IMG/VR virus record: IMGVR_UViG_3300044825_002669
Location: 36,591-100,590 of that record
Origin: a virus
Strand: one strand, 5' to 3'
DNA length: 64,000 bases
Shown here: piece by piece, positions 19,170-27,946 of the stretch
Numbering within the stretch: position 1 is the stretch's first letter
Layout of the letters: each line of letters opens with the position of its first letter
Made by a program: the position numbers and the translations under genes
Notes under the pieces: generated by a model
Seen by the model: only the letters and a program-made list of their open reading frames with translations
Told to the model about the DNA's origin: nothing
The model's database searches: none

Positions 19170-19667
19170 ATGATAACAACAGCCGTCATGACAAAACGAA
19201 AGCGTAGTGTTCACTATGTTAATAATAAGGAATTCTTGGCTGCTTTAGTGGAATATCGCATTTTAGTAAAATTAGCGAAAGAAAAAGACCAACCGCAGCC
19301 AAGAATTCCAAATTATATAGGAGAATGCTTTTTAAAGATTGCCACTCACTTGTCATTTAAACCAAATTTTGTCAATTATATGTTTAAAGATGATATGATT
19401 TGTGATGGAATTGAAAATTGTATTCAGTATGTTCTAAATTTTGATCCGGAAAAATCACAGAACCCATTTGCATATTTCACTCAAGTTATACATTATGCTT
19501 TTTTAAGACGAATACAAAAAGAAAAAAGACAATTAGAAATAAAGGGTAAAATATTAGAAAGATCTGGATTTGATCAGGTTTTTGTGGACGATAATACTTT
19601 GGATGTGTGTAATTATAGTGATTATAATTCAATAAAAGATAATGTTCATTCAAAATTAAGGTATTGA
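19170..19667 (+). CDS. 55: late-transcription sigma factor gp55
   Basis: 165 residues (T4 185). The family is recognised from NYIGECFLKIATHLSFKPNF, a DGIENCIQYVLNFDPEKSQN region 2-like segment and NPFAYFTQVIHYAFLRRIQK. gp55 replaces sigma70 on host RNA polymerase and reads TATAAATA boxes, which are abundant in this window. An alternative start at the internal ATG (residue 7) is possible. Confidence 0.92.
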   Translation: MITTAVMTKRKRSVHYVNNKEFLAALVEYRILVKLAKEKDQPQPRIPNYIGECFLKIATHLSFKPNFVNYMFKDDMICDGIENCIQYVLNFDPEKSQNPFAYFTQVIHYAFLRRIQKEKRQLEIKGKILERSGFDQVFVDDNTLDVCNYSDYNSIKDNVHSKLRY

Positions 19668-19678
19668 TTTAATATACT

Positions 19679-20716
19679 ATGTTAGTTGCATTAATTACTG
19701 ATACTCATTGGGGAGCAAGAAAGTCTTCTAAGTTGTTTCAAGACTATTTTGAGCAATTCTATAAAAATATTTTTTTTCCTAAATTAGAAGAACTTAATAT
19801 TGAGACTGTAGTTCATCTTGGTGATGCATTTGATAACAGAAAATCAATTGATTTATTTGGTTTGGAATGGACTAAAAGAGTGGTGTTAGATCCACTTAGC
19901 AAATATAATGTACATTTAATCAGTGGAAATCATGATGTATATTTTAAATCTACTAATCGTATAAATTCACCAGATTTGCTTCTTTCGGAGTATCCAAATA
20001 TAAAGGTTTATTCAAATCCAACTGAAATTGATATTCATGGACTTAATACAGTTCTCGTGCCTTGGATAAATCAAGAAAATGAGATTGAGGTTATAAATTT
20101 AATCAATCAAACTAAATCGAACATTCTTATGGGTCATTTGGAATTGAACGGTTTTGTTGCACATAAAGGACATACAATGGAAGATGGTAGAGACCCATCT
20201 ATGTTCAATAAATTTAAAAAAGTTTTTTCTGGACATTACCATACTAGATCCGATAACGGAAAAATATATTATATGGGAAATCCATACGAAATATATTTTA
20301 ATGATGTTGACGAAGTTAGAGGATTTGTTATTTTAGATACAGAAACTTTAGAGCATTATTATATTGATAATCCATATAAAATGCACTACAATTTATATTA
20401 TGAAGATACACCACATCAAACTCTAAATTCTAAAAATTTTGAGAACAAAATAATTAAAGTAATAGTTAGAAAAAAAACAAAAGTAAAATTATTTGAAAGC
20501 TATATCGATAAAATTCTTAAATCTAATGTTGCTGAATTAAAAATAGTAGAAAATCATATTTCAGTAGATACGGAAGAATTTGACGTTTCATTAGAAAATG
20601 AAGACACACTATCTTTACTACAAAGATTCATTGATGAAAGTGAAATGGAATTAAATAAAGATATGATAAAAAATATCTTAAAAGATGTTTACAGAGAGGC
20701 TTGCGAGATGGTATAA
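19679..20716 (+). CDS. 47: recombination nuclease subunit gp47
   Basis: 345 residues (T4 339). A calcineurin-like phosphoesterase of the Mre11/SbcD type: DTHWG (residues 7-11), HLGDAFDNR, SGNHDVY, and the C-terminal GHYHTR. It forms the gp46-gp47 complex that resects DNA ends and also drives host DNA breakdown. The stop overlaps the next start (TAATG). Confidence 0.95.
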   Translation: MLVALITDTHWGARKSSKLFQDYFEQFYKNIFFPKLEELNIETVVHLGDAFDNRKSIDLFGLEWTKRVVLDPLSKYNVHLISGNHDVYFKSTNRINSPDLLLSEYPNIKVYSNPTEIDIHGLNTVLVPWINQENEIEVINLINQTKSNILMGHLELNGFVAHKGHTMEDGRDPSMFNKFKKVFSGHYHTRSDNGKIYYMGNPYEIYFNDVDEVRGFVILDTETLEHYYIDNPYKMHYNLYYEDTPHQTLNSKNFENKIIKVIVRKKTKVKLFESYIDKILKSNVAELKIVENHISVDTEEFDVSLENEDTLSLLQRFIDESEMELNKDMIKNILKDVYREACEMV

Positions 20717-20976
20717 TGTTTTTGATAACACTAGACGGAAGAGAAACTGATGGAGCATATTCCGTGATGAATGAAGACGGAAAAAAAGTAGTCTTCTTTT
20801 TCCAAGAAGAAGACGATGCTGTTCGTTATGCTTTAATGCTAGAAGAGTCCGGTATGCCAGAAACTCATGTTATAGAATATGATGATCAAATTTTAATAAA
20901 AACATGTGAGGTTACTGGAAATCTCTATACCGTTATTACACCCAATGATATTGTTATTCCACCCAAAGGTATATGA
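20716..20976 (+). CDS. DUF3110-like small protein
   Basis: 86 residues from ATG 20716, which overlaps the gp47 stop. The longer reading would start at a TTG. The pattern VVFFFQEEDDAVRYALMLEE followed by a segment on acidic EYDDQI resembles the cyanobacterial DUF3110 family. In cyanophages a gene of this type lies between gp47 and gp46. The function is unknown; its tight 1- and 4-base overlaps suggest a partner of the nuclease. Confidence 0.7.
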   Translation: MFLITLDGRETDGAYSVMNEDGKKVVFFFQEEDDAVRYALMLEESGMPETHVIEYDDQILIKTCEVTGNLYTVITPNDIVIPPKGI

Positions 20977-22697
20977 TCATATTTAAAAAAGTAAAATTTA
21001 AAAATTTTCTTTCTTTTGGTAATACTTTTACTGAAATTAATCTGGATAAAAATGGCAACACTTGCATTCTAGGTAAAAATGGAAGTGGCAAAAGTTCATT
21101 TATGGATGCAATTACTTATGGGTTATTTGGGAAATCTTATCGTTTAGTAAATAAGCCACAATTAATCAATTCAATTAACGAAAAGGAGTGTTTGGTTGAA
21201 ATTGAATTTAGAATTGGCACAGTAAATTGGAAAGTAAGAAGAGGACAGAAGCCAAATATATTTGAAATATATAAAGAACAAACTTTGTTGGATCAAAACG
21301 CATCTTCAGTAGATCAACAAAAATGGTTCGAGCAAAATATATTAAAAATAAATTATAAGTCATTTACTCAAATTGTAATCTTGGGTAATAGTAACTTTAC
21401 TCCGTTTATGCAACTACCAGCAGCAAGTAGGAGAGAAGTCATTGAAGAATTGTTAGATATTAAAATATTTTCTTCGATGAATTCTGTTGTTAAAGATAAA
21501 ATAAAATCATTAAAAGAAGAAGTAAAGGTACTAGAAATAAAAAAAGATTTACTAGAAGATAAAGTTAAAATGCAAATCAATTTTATTGATGATGTAGAAA
21601 AAACTGGGAAAGATGAAATTTTAAATAAATTAGACAAAATTAAAAAATTAGAATCTTATATCAACGACGTAGACTCAGAAAATAGTAATTTAATTTCACA
21701 GGTAGAAGATTTAAATTTAAAATTAAAAGATTATACTGGAGCATCAGATAAACTTAAAAAATTAGGAACAATTAAGGGAAAATTAGCACAAAAAGTTTCT
21801 ACTGTAACTAGTAATCACAAATTTTTTCTTGATACTTCTACTTGTCCAACTTGTACTCAGTCTATAAATGATGATTTGAAGCAAGAAAAAATTGGAGAAT
21901 GTCAAACTTCCATAGATGAATTAAAATTAGCATATGAACATATTAAACAATCTATGGAAGAAGAAGAAGTAAGAGAAAAAAATTTCTCACAAATATCCAA
22001 TAATATAATTAGTTTAAATCATAGAATTTCTCAAAATAATTTAAAACAATCTCAAAGTAAAACTCAAATCAAAGATATTAGTACAGAAATTAAAGAAATA
22101 AAAGAAAGATTACAAAATAAAAATGCCGAACACCAAAAACTAAATCAACTTGAATCGGAATTAAAGCAAATAAAAAAAGAATACTTAGATAAGAAACAAA
22201 ATATACATTATACTGAATATGTTTCTATTATGCTAAAAGATGGAGGAGTCAAATCTAAAATAATTAAAAAATACTTACCATTAATCAATCAACAAGTTAA
22301 CAAATATTTGAAAATGATGGATTTTTACATCAATTTCAATTTAGATGAAGAATTTAATGAATCAATTTGTACTCCAATATATGAAGATTTTAGTTACTCT
22401 TCATTCTCTGAAGGCCAAAGACAAAGAATTAATTTAGCGTTACTTTTTACTTGGAGGGATCTAGCAAAAATTAAAAATTCAACTAATGTTAATATTTTAG
22501 TGTTGGATGAAGTATTCGATTCTTCTTTGGATTCAGCTGGAACTGATGATTTTTTAAGAATCATTAAAACAGTCATAAAAGATTCTACGATTTTTGTTAT
22601 TTCACATAAAGACGGAATACAAGATAAATTTAATAATGTGATAGAATTTGAAAAGAAAGGAAATTTTTCTACTATGAAATTGGATTGTGCCAGTTAA
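20973..22697 (+). CDS. 46: recombination ATPase subunit gp46
   Basis: 574 residues (T4 560). Rad50/SbcC-type: Walker A LGKNGSGKSS (about 33-42), two long coiled-coil arms, a zinc hook CPTC near residue 290, the signature FSEGQRQRINLALLF and Walker B LVLDEVFD. Partner of gp47. Starts inside the preceding stop (ATGA) and ends before a strong terminator. Confidence 0.95.
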   Translation: MIIFKKVKFKNFLSFGNTFTEINLDKNGNTCILGKNGSGKSSFMDAITYGLFGKSYRLVNKPQLINSINEKECLVEIEFRIGTVNWKVRRGQKPNIFEIYKEQTLLDQNASSVDQQKWFEQNILKINYKSFTQIVILGNSNFTPFMQLPAASRREVIEELLDIKIFSSMNSVVKDKIKSLKEEVKVLEIKKDLLEDKVKMQINFIDDVEKTGKDEILNKLDKIKKLESYINDVDSENSNLISQVEDLNLKLKDYTGASDKLKKLGTIKGKLAQKVSTVTSNHKFFLDTSTCPTCTQSINDDLKQEKIGECQTSIDELKLAYEHIKQSMEEEEVREKNFSQISNNIISLNHRISQNNLKQSQSKTQIKDISTEIKEIKERLQNKNAEHQKLNQLESELKQIKKEYLDKKQNIHYTEYVSIMLKDGGVKSKIIKKYLPLINQQVNKYLKMMDFYINFNLDEEFNESICTPIYEDFSYSSFSEGQRQRINLALLFTWRDLAKIKNSTNVNILVLDEVFDSSLDSAGTDDFLRIIKTVIKDSTIFVISHKDGIQDKFNNVIEFEKKGNFSTMKLDCAS

Positions 22698-22710
22698 ATT
22701 TGTGTCTTTC

Positions 22711-22735
22711 AAACCACCATTTGGTGGTTTTTTTG
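22711..22735 (+). terminator. terminator after gp46
   Basis: AAACCACC and GGTGGTTT pair around ATTT and are followed by TTTTTT. A TATAAT box (22738-22743) follows directly and could start the next unit, though no good -35 box is seen. Confidence 0.85.
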
Positions 22736-22765
22736 TGTATAATAATTCCACATTAAATTAATTTC

Positions 22766-24877
22766 ATGAAACCAAAGCACGAAATCTACGGTAATCTCGC
22801 TCGTCTTCTTGCTACTGAGAATCTTGACATTGTACACAAAAATGTAGAAACTGCATCATTTAATGTAGATAGCAGAACCCTGACTCTTCCGATTTGGGAT
22901 AAAGCTTCTGATACTGTATATCAGCTTTTGCTTAGTCATGAAGCTGGTCATGCAATCTATACTTCTACAGAAGATTGGTCAAAATTGACTGATGTTCCAA
23001 TGCAATTTTTGAATGTAACAGAAGATGTTAGGATTGAAAAGTTGATGAAGCGTAGATATCCTGGACTCAAAAAGACATTTTTTAATGGATATAAAGAATT
23101 GAATGATGAAGATTTTTTTGGAATTGCAGATGATGATATTACAGAATATAATTTTGCAGATAAAGTAAATCTATATTTTAAAATTGGAAACTTCATAAAT
23201 TTACAATTTACCGAAATTGAAACAAAAATTTTGGATCAAATCCAAGAGGCTGAAACTTTTACTGATGCAATTAAAGCAGCAGAAGTTCTTTACGAGTATT
23301 GCAAAAAGGAAGAAAGTAAAATTGATAATATTACAAAGGATCTAACGCAATCTGGTTCACTTTCATCTGATTATAGTGAAAATCAACAACAAAATCAAAA
23401 CGAAGAAATCAATTCAGAATCTTCATCTTCAGATGATAGTAAAAAGAGCAGTAGTAATAATGATATTCCCAACTCAAGTAAAGAAGACTCTAACACGAAT
23501 GAAAAGAAAAATAATGACTACGATTCTTCTTTGGGCTCAAACTACATTAAAACTGCCAATTCCTTCTCGAAGGCAGTGAATAATTTGCGTGATACTGATA
23601 ATAAGGATATTGCATATTTGGAAGTACCAAAGTTAAATCTCGATCAAGTAGTAGTCAAGACAAAAAAAATTCATTCTTTGTGCCAAAGGTATTGGGATGA
23701 ACATTCAGACTCGTGTGATTTTTCAGCTGTGGATGCTGATTATATCAAATTTAAAAATTCTGCAAAGAAAGAAGTAAATTATTTGGTAAAAGAATTTGAA
23801 TGTAAAAAAGCTGCAGATGCCTACTCCAAATCATCTGAATCTAAAACCGGAGTTTTGGATTGTAGTTCTCTTTATTCCTACAAATACAATGAAGATATTT
23901 TCAAAAAAATCATCACGGTACCAGAAGGTAAAAATCATGGATTGATTTTTATTTTAGATTGGTCTGGATCAATGGACACGGTAATCTTAGAGACATGCCG
24001 TCAACTTTTTAATTTGATTTGGTTCTGTAAGAGATCTTCAATTCCTTTTGAAGTATATGCATTTACAAATTCCTGGTCATATTCTTATGGTAAATGTCTA
24101 GGAGCAGAGAACGATACAATTTTAGTTGATGGCAATTTTAATTTACTGAATTTTATTTCTAGTTCTGTAAATTCTACTACTTTAGAGCAACATATGAAAA
24201 ATATGTATAGACTTGCTTACTACTTTAGTCATGCAACAAATTACAACATACCTTCACAATTATCTTTATCTGGGACTCCACTGAATGAAACTATGATCGC
24301 TTTACATCAAATCATTCCAGAATTCCAGAAAAAAACCAAAGTACAAAAAGTACAATGTGTAGTTTTAACTGATGGAGAAGCTAGTGCACTTAATCGTGTC
24401 AATTTTTATGAAGGCAAAAAATGTAGCTCAATAATTGGAAATAATTGTTTTCTTCGAGATAGGAATTTAAAAACAACTTATAACTTTCCTCGTTATTCTT
24501 ATTATGCAAGTCACAAATTTACTGATGTCCTCCTGAAACATTTGAAAGATGTGTTCCCTTCAGTTAACTTCATTGGAATTCGACTTCTAACCAATGGAGA
24601 AATTGTAAGTTTTGTGAAACAACATATGGAAGATTGCACACTTGAACAGCATGGTAAAATTATGTCAGATTGGAAAAAATACAAGTCATGTTCTTTGGCT
24701 TTATCTGGTTATGATTGTTACTTTGGAATTCATTCCAGTTCTTTGGGGAACAATTCTGAGTTTGAAGTGAGCGAATCTCCATCTATCGTTGACATTAGAA
24801 ATGCATTCAAAAAATCACTGCAATCCAAAAAAATGAATAAAAAGATTCTTTCTCAATTCGTAGATTTGATCGCCTAA
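22766..24877 (+). CDS. CobT-like protein with HExxH and VWA domain
   Basis: 703 residues. Near the N-terminus is a zinc metallopeptidase motif HEAGH (58-62) with a possible third ligand in NVTEDVRIEKL (about 83-93). A long Ser/Asn/Asp-rich linker follows (200-270). The C-terminal half is a von Willebrand A domain with the metal site DWSGS (about residue 395). VWA proteins of this kind pair with CobS-type AAA ATPases, and such a gene follows. It may be a peptidase-adaptor or chelatase-like remodelling partner. The actual substrate in cyanophages is unknown. Confidence 0.75.
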   Translation: MKPKHEIYGNLARLLATENLDIVHKNVETASFNVDSRTLTLPIWDKASDTVYQLLLSHEAGHAIYTSTEDWSKLTDVPMQFLNVTEDVRIEKLMKRRYPGLKKTFFNGYKELNDEDFFGIADDDITEYNFADKVNLYFKIGNFINLQFTEIETKILDQIQEAETFTDAIKAAEVLYEYCKKEESKIDNITKDLTQSGSLSSDYSENQQQNQNEEINSESSSSDDSKKSSSNNDIPNSSKEDSNTNEKKNNDYDSSLGSNYIKTANSFSKAVNNLRDTDNKDIAYLEVPKLNLDQVVVKTKKIHSLCQRYWDEHSDSCDFSAVDADYIKFKNSAKKEVNYLVKEFECKKAADAYSKSSESKTGVLDCSSLYSYKYNEDIFKKIITVPEGKNHGLIFILDWSGSMDTVILETCRQLFNLIWFCKRSSIPFEVYAFTNSWSYSYGKCLGAENDTILVDGNFNLLNFISSSVNSTTLEQHMKNMYRLAYYFSHATNYNIPSQLSLSGTPLNETMIALHQIIPEFQKKTKVQKVQCVVLTDGEASALNRVNFYEGKKCSSIIGNNCFLRDRNLKTTYNFPRYSYYASHKFTDVLLKHLKDVFPSVNFIGIRLLTNGEIVSFVKQHMEDCTLEQHGKIMSDWKKYKSCSLALSGYDCYFGIHSSSLGNNSEFEVSESPSIVDIRNAFKKSLQSKKMNKKILSQFVDLIA

Positions 24878-24892
24878 TCCAATTTTTAAACC

Positions 24893-24923
24893 GTCCATGG
24901 GCTTACCTCTTTTTCCCATGGAC
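24893..24923 (+). terminator. 9-bp perfect inverted repeat between cobT-like and cobS-like genes
   Basis: GTCCATGGG and CCCATGGAC flank a 13-base loop that itself ends in five T. There is no T run after the 3' arm, so this may be a weak terminator or an operator for the promoter just downstream. Confidence 0.5.
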
Positions 24924-24924
24924 T

Positions 24925-24933
24925 TGCTATAAT
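24925..24933 (+). promoter_or_regulatory. extended -10 promoter for the cobS-like gene
   Basis: TGCTATAAT (TGn plus TATAAT) ends 22 bases before ATG 24956. No consensus -35 is seen. The same TTGCTATAAT string occurs at 30289-30298. Confidence 0.65.
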
Positions 24934-24955
24934 TAAAAAGTTCCAAATCCAAACC

Positions 24956-26068
24956 ATGAAATTGAAAATGACTGAGAACAACATTATTTCAGATCTCCTT
25001 GATATGTTCGGTAGTAATATTACTTCTGCAGAAATTAAAGCTTATTGTGCAATGAAAGATGTTTCATATCCTACTGTAACTCGTCGATTGGAAAAGTATA
25101 AGTCTGGTCATGGTAAATGGAATTTAGAAGTCACATTAGAAGCTATTGATTCAATCGAAAAATCATATTCTGCTCCAGCGGTTGAACCAGAAGTAGAAAA
25201 AAATCTTATTCCAGAACGAGATCCTAATTTTGTTTCTTTTGGTAATTTTTCTGATATTAAGAAAGTAATTTCATCTGGCATCTTTTACCCAGTGTTTATT
25301 ACTGGTCTATCTGGTAATGGTAAAACTATGGCAGTTGAGCAAGCATGTGCTCAACTTAAACGAGAATTGATTCGATTCAATGTAACTGTAGAAACAGATT
25401 CTGATGATTTGATTGGAGGGTTTCGTCTTCAAAATGGAGATACAGTTTGGCACAATGGTCCTGTAGTTGAAGCAATGGAACGAGGTGCAATTCTACTTCT
25501 TGATGAATGTGATCTAGCCTCCAATAAGATCATGGTTCTACAGTCTGTGCTAGAAGGCAAACCACTGTTTCTTAAAAAGATTGGTAAAGTCATTCATCCT
25601 AAGCAAGGTTTTAATATTATTGCCACCGCTAACACAAAAGGTAAAGGTTCAGATGACGGAAGATTCATTGGAACTAATGTACTTAATGAAGCGTTTCTAG
25701 AAAGGTTTAGTGTTACTTTTGAACAACAATACCCAACAACCTCAGTAGAAATTAAGATTCTCACAAAACTAGCAAAATCTATTGGTCTTGATGATCAGGA
25801 TGATTTTATTCGTAAACTTGTTAATTGGAGTGATACAATCCGTAAAACATTTTTTGATGGTGGAATCGATGAAGTTATTTCCACTCGTCGTTTAATCCAT
25901 CTTCTGAAAGCTTATGTGATCTTTAATAATAAAGTAAAAGCAATCAAATATAGTATTGCTCGATTTGACGAAGAAACTAAATCTTCTTTCATGGAGCTTT
26001 ATGAAAAGATTGATGAAGACTTTGTGATTAATCAAACTGAAGAGGTTGACTCAGAGGAAACTATCTGA
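24956..26068 (+). CDS. cobS: CobS-like AAA+ ATPase
   Basis: 370 residues. A helical N-terminal part is followed by a MoxR/CobS-type AAA domain: Walker A GLSGNGKTM (about 117-125), Walker B ILLLDECD (about 180-187), sensor ATANTKG. It is widespread in cyanomyoviruses under the name CobS. With the VWA gene before it, it forms the usual MoxR-VWA pair. A role in cobalt chelation is unproven; protein remodelling is as plausible. Confidence 0.88.
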   Translation: MKLKMTENNIISDLLDMFGSNITSAEIKAYCAMKDVSYPTVTRRLEKYKSGHGKWNLEVTLEAIDSIEKSYSAPAVEPEVEKNLIPERDPNFVSFGNFSDIKKVISSGIFYPVFITGLSGNGKTMAVEQACAQLKRELIRFNVTVETDSDDLIGGFRLQNGDTVWHNGPVVEAMERGAILLLDECDLASNKIMVLQSVLEGKPLFLKKIGKVIHPKQGFNIIATANTKGKGSDDGRFIGTNVLNEAFLERFSVTFEQQYPTTSVEIKILTKLAKSIGLDDQDDFIRKLVNWSDTIRKTFFDGGIDEVISTRRLIHLLKAYVIFNNKVKAIKYSIARFDEETKSSFMELYEKIDEDFVINQTEEVDSEETI

Positions 26069-26074
26069 TATAAT
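26066..26074 (+). promoter_or_regulatory. extended -10 promoter overlapping the cobS stop codon
   Basis: TGATATAAT, where TGA is the stop codon of the preceding gene. Transcription would begin near 26081, inside the 5' arm of the adjacent terminator, so the new transcript would not form that hairpin. Confidence 0.55.
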
Positions 26075-26076
26075 TG

Positions 26077-26101
26077 AGGGAGGTAATATTCCTCCCTTTT
26101 T
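26077..26101 (+). terminator. terminator after cobS-like gene
   Basis: GGGAGG and CCTCCC pair around TAATATT with a following run of five or six T. Confidence 0.8.
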
Positions 26102-26104
26102 AAC

Positions 26105-26521
26105 ATGAAACAAAATGATTTTTCATTAATCCCAGCCATTAATGATCCAAATGAAAAAAGTATATTGTTTAATGTAGACGACAAAATTATTTTTGATTTT
26201 AATGCACTAGAGGACAATAAAATGTATACATCTGAATCCACTAACAACTTTTGGAAATATAATGAAGACAAAATACTGAAACAACTAGAGGAGTATATTA
26301 AAGGTACATATCGTCAACATTATGTTGATCGAACTGGAGGTGGAACCGAACAAACCTTAGATAAGATTAAACATAATCGTCGTGAAGGATTTTGCGCAGG
26401 TAATGTCACAAAATATATTGATAGGTATGATACTAAAGGAACACCTAGAGCAGACTTATTCAAGGTACTCCACTATACTATTCTCCTAATTAATCATCTT
26501 AATCTAATTGAAAACAAATGA
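26105..26521 (+). CDS. DUF3310 (SaV-like) family protein
   Basis: 138 residues. The C-terminal half HNRREGFCAGNVTKYIDRYD followed by KGTPRADLFKVLHYTILLI matches the DUF3310/SaV pattern, in which a helix with GNxxKYxxR precedes a K/R-rich and hydrophobic helix. Members are often labelled nucleotide kinase, without proof. The stop overlaps the gp45 start by 4 bases (ATGA), tying it to DNA replication genes. Confidence 0.7.
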   Translation: MKQNDFSLIPAINDPNEKSILFNVDDKIIFDFNALEDNKMYTSESTNNFWKYNEDKILKQLEEYIKGTYRQHYVDRTGGGTEQTLDKIKHNRREGFCAGNVTKYIDRYDTKGTPRADLFKVLHYTILLINHLNLIENK

Positions 26522-27186
26522 AACTTTCTAGTGACACTCTTATTATTCTAAAGAACTTTGCTTCCATTAATCAATCGATTTTTGTTAGAAAAGGAAATAA
26601 CCTTCGCACAATGTCAGTGATGAAAAATGTCTTGGCAGAGGCAGTTGTAGAGGAAGAATTTCCCAAAAATTTTGCTATTTACGATTTAAATCAATTCCTG
26701 AATGGGATTAGTCTACATGACAACCCAGAATTAGACTTCTCAAATGATTCTTATTTGAATATTTTAGAAGGAAAAAGGAAAGTGAAATATTTCTTTGCTG
26801 ATCCTTCTGTGATTGTGTCTCCACCAGAAAAGGAGATCAAATTACCAACAGATGATGTAAAATTCGAATTGGAGCATTCTCAACTAGAAAAACTACTTAA
26901 AGCATCTGCAGTATATCAACTTCCAGATCTTGCAGCAGTTGGAGAAAATGGGACAATTAGTTTAGTAGTTAGGGATAAGAAGAATGATACTTCTAATGAG
27001 TTTTCTATTGTAGTTGGTGAGACCGAGAACGTATTTACATTCAACTTTAAAGTTGAAAATATTAAGATTCTCCCAGGTGCATATAATGTTTGTATCTCCA
27101 ATAAACTTTTATCTAGATTTGAGAGTAAATCAAGAAATGTTAAGTACCACATTGCTCTAGAGCCAGATTCGACCTACATGGATTAA
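26518..27186 (+). CDS. 45: sliding clamp gp45
   Basis: 222 residues (T4 228). The pattern KLSSDTLIILKNFASINQSI with FAIYDLNQFLNGISL matches T4-like DNA polymerase processivity factors, which form a trimeric ring loaded by gp44-gp62. In T4 it also contacts gp55 polymerase to activate late promoters. It sits apart from gp44 by two unrelated small genes. Confidence 0.9.
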   Translation: MKLSSDTLIILKNFASINQSIFVRKGNNLRTMSVMKNVLAEAVVEEEFPKNFAIYDLNQFLNGISLHDNPELDFSNDSYLNILEGKRKVKYFFADPSVIVSPPEKEIKLPTDDVKFELEHSQLEKLLKASAVYQLPDLAAVGENGTISLVVRDKKNDTSNEFSIVVGETENVFTFNFKVENIKILPGAYNVCISNKLLSRFESKSRNVKYHIALEPDSTYMD

Positions 27187-27203
27187 GAATAAGATATTAC
27201 ATC

Positions 27204-27716
27204 ATGAACATCTTTGTGACTTCTCCTTGGCCTGCCGAAAGTGCCATTTGTCTCCCAGACAAGCACATCGTCAAGATGCCCCTAGAGTGCTGCCAAATGC
27301 TCTCTATTGTTGCATCAGAAAAATGGGGACACGGGTACGGCACTCTTCCTAAGGCAGATGGAACGCCTTACAAAACCGAGAAAGGAGCATTCCGCAATCA
27401 TCCCTGTACCAAGTGGGCAATGGAAAGTATCCATAATGCCTACTGGCTAATCAAGTGGGGTTTAAATTTGTCCGATGAATACTGCCTGCGGTATAATAAA
27501 ACTCATTCTTGCTATAAAACTCTTGTAGATGCTTTCTACTTGTTCCCTAAAGGTAAGATTACAGAAGTAACTCCATTTGCTCGCGCAATGCCAGATGAGT
27601 ATAAACTTGACACAAGCATTGACACTTTTACTGCTTACAAGATGTATATCGCATCCAAACCTTGGGTTGCATCTAATTATCTTCGTATGCCGCAACGAAA
27701 ACCTGATTGGATTTAA
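27204..27716 (+). CDS. conserved phage protein, DKHIVKM family
   Basis: 170 residues. The blocks CLPDKHIVKMPLECCQML, NHPCTKWAMESIHNAYWL and TPFARAMPDEYK define a family common in marine and enteric phages. It is sometimes annotated as related to pyrimidine-dimer glycosylases, but I cannot confirm that. The first half uses noticeably more G/C-ending codons than its neighbours, hinting at separate acquisition. Conserved His, Cys and Trp residues suggest an enzyme. Confidence 0.65.
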   Translation: MNIFVTSPWPAESAICLPDKHIVKMPLECCQMLSIVASEKWGHGYGTLPKADGTPYKTEKGAFRNHPCTKWAMESIHNAYWLIKWGLNLSDEYCLRYNKTHSCYKTLVDAFYLFPKGKITEVTPFARAMPDEYKLDTSIDTFTAYKMYIASKPWVASNYLRMPQRKPDWI

Positions 27717-27722
27717 TTAATT

Positions 27723-27878
27723 ATGGGATATTTTAAATTGTCATTTATGTTATGGAAAGAACTGATGCTTTTTGATGGTACAGTTCCTGGGTTTTATTTC
27801 TCTGATTGCTATTATGATTTCTGGGATTATTTGAATTATTCTTATGTTATCGGTGAAGTAAAGAATTATGGCAAGTGA
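27723..27878 (+). CDS. small aromatic-rich protein
   Basis: 51 residues from ATG 27723, very rich in Phe and Tyr (FKLSFMLWKELMLFDGTVPG, then SDCYYDFWDYLNYSY). It starts 6 bases after the preceding stop. No ribosome site is obvious. It could be a real microprotein or chance; no function can be given. The remaining gap to 27946 holds only a 10-codon ORF. Confidence 0.35.
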   Translation: MGYFKLSFMLWKELMLFDGTVPGFYFSDCYYDFWDYLNYSYVIGEVKNYGK

Positions 27879-27946
27879 ATTTGTTCTAACGGAAGAATAA
27901 AGGCCGCAAGTGACTGTAACTCTATTTAAAAAATTTTCTTAATATT

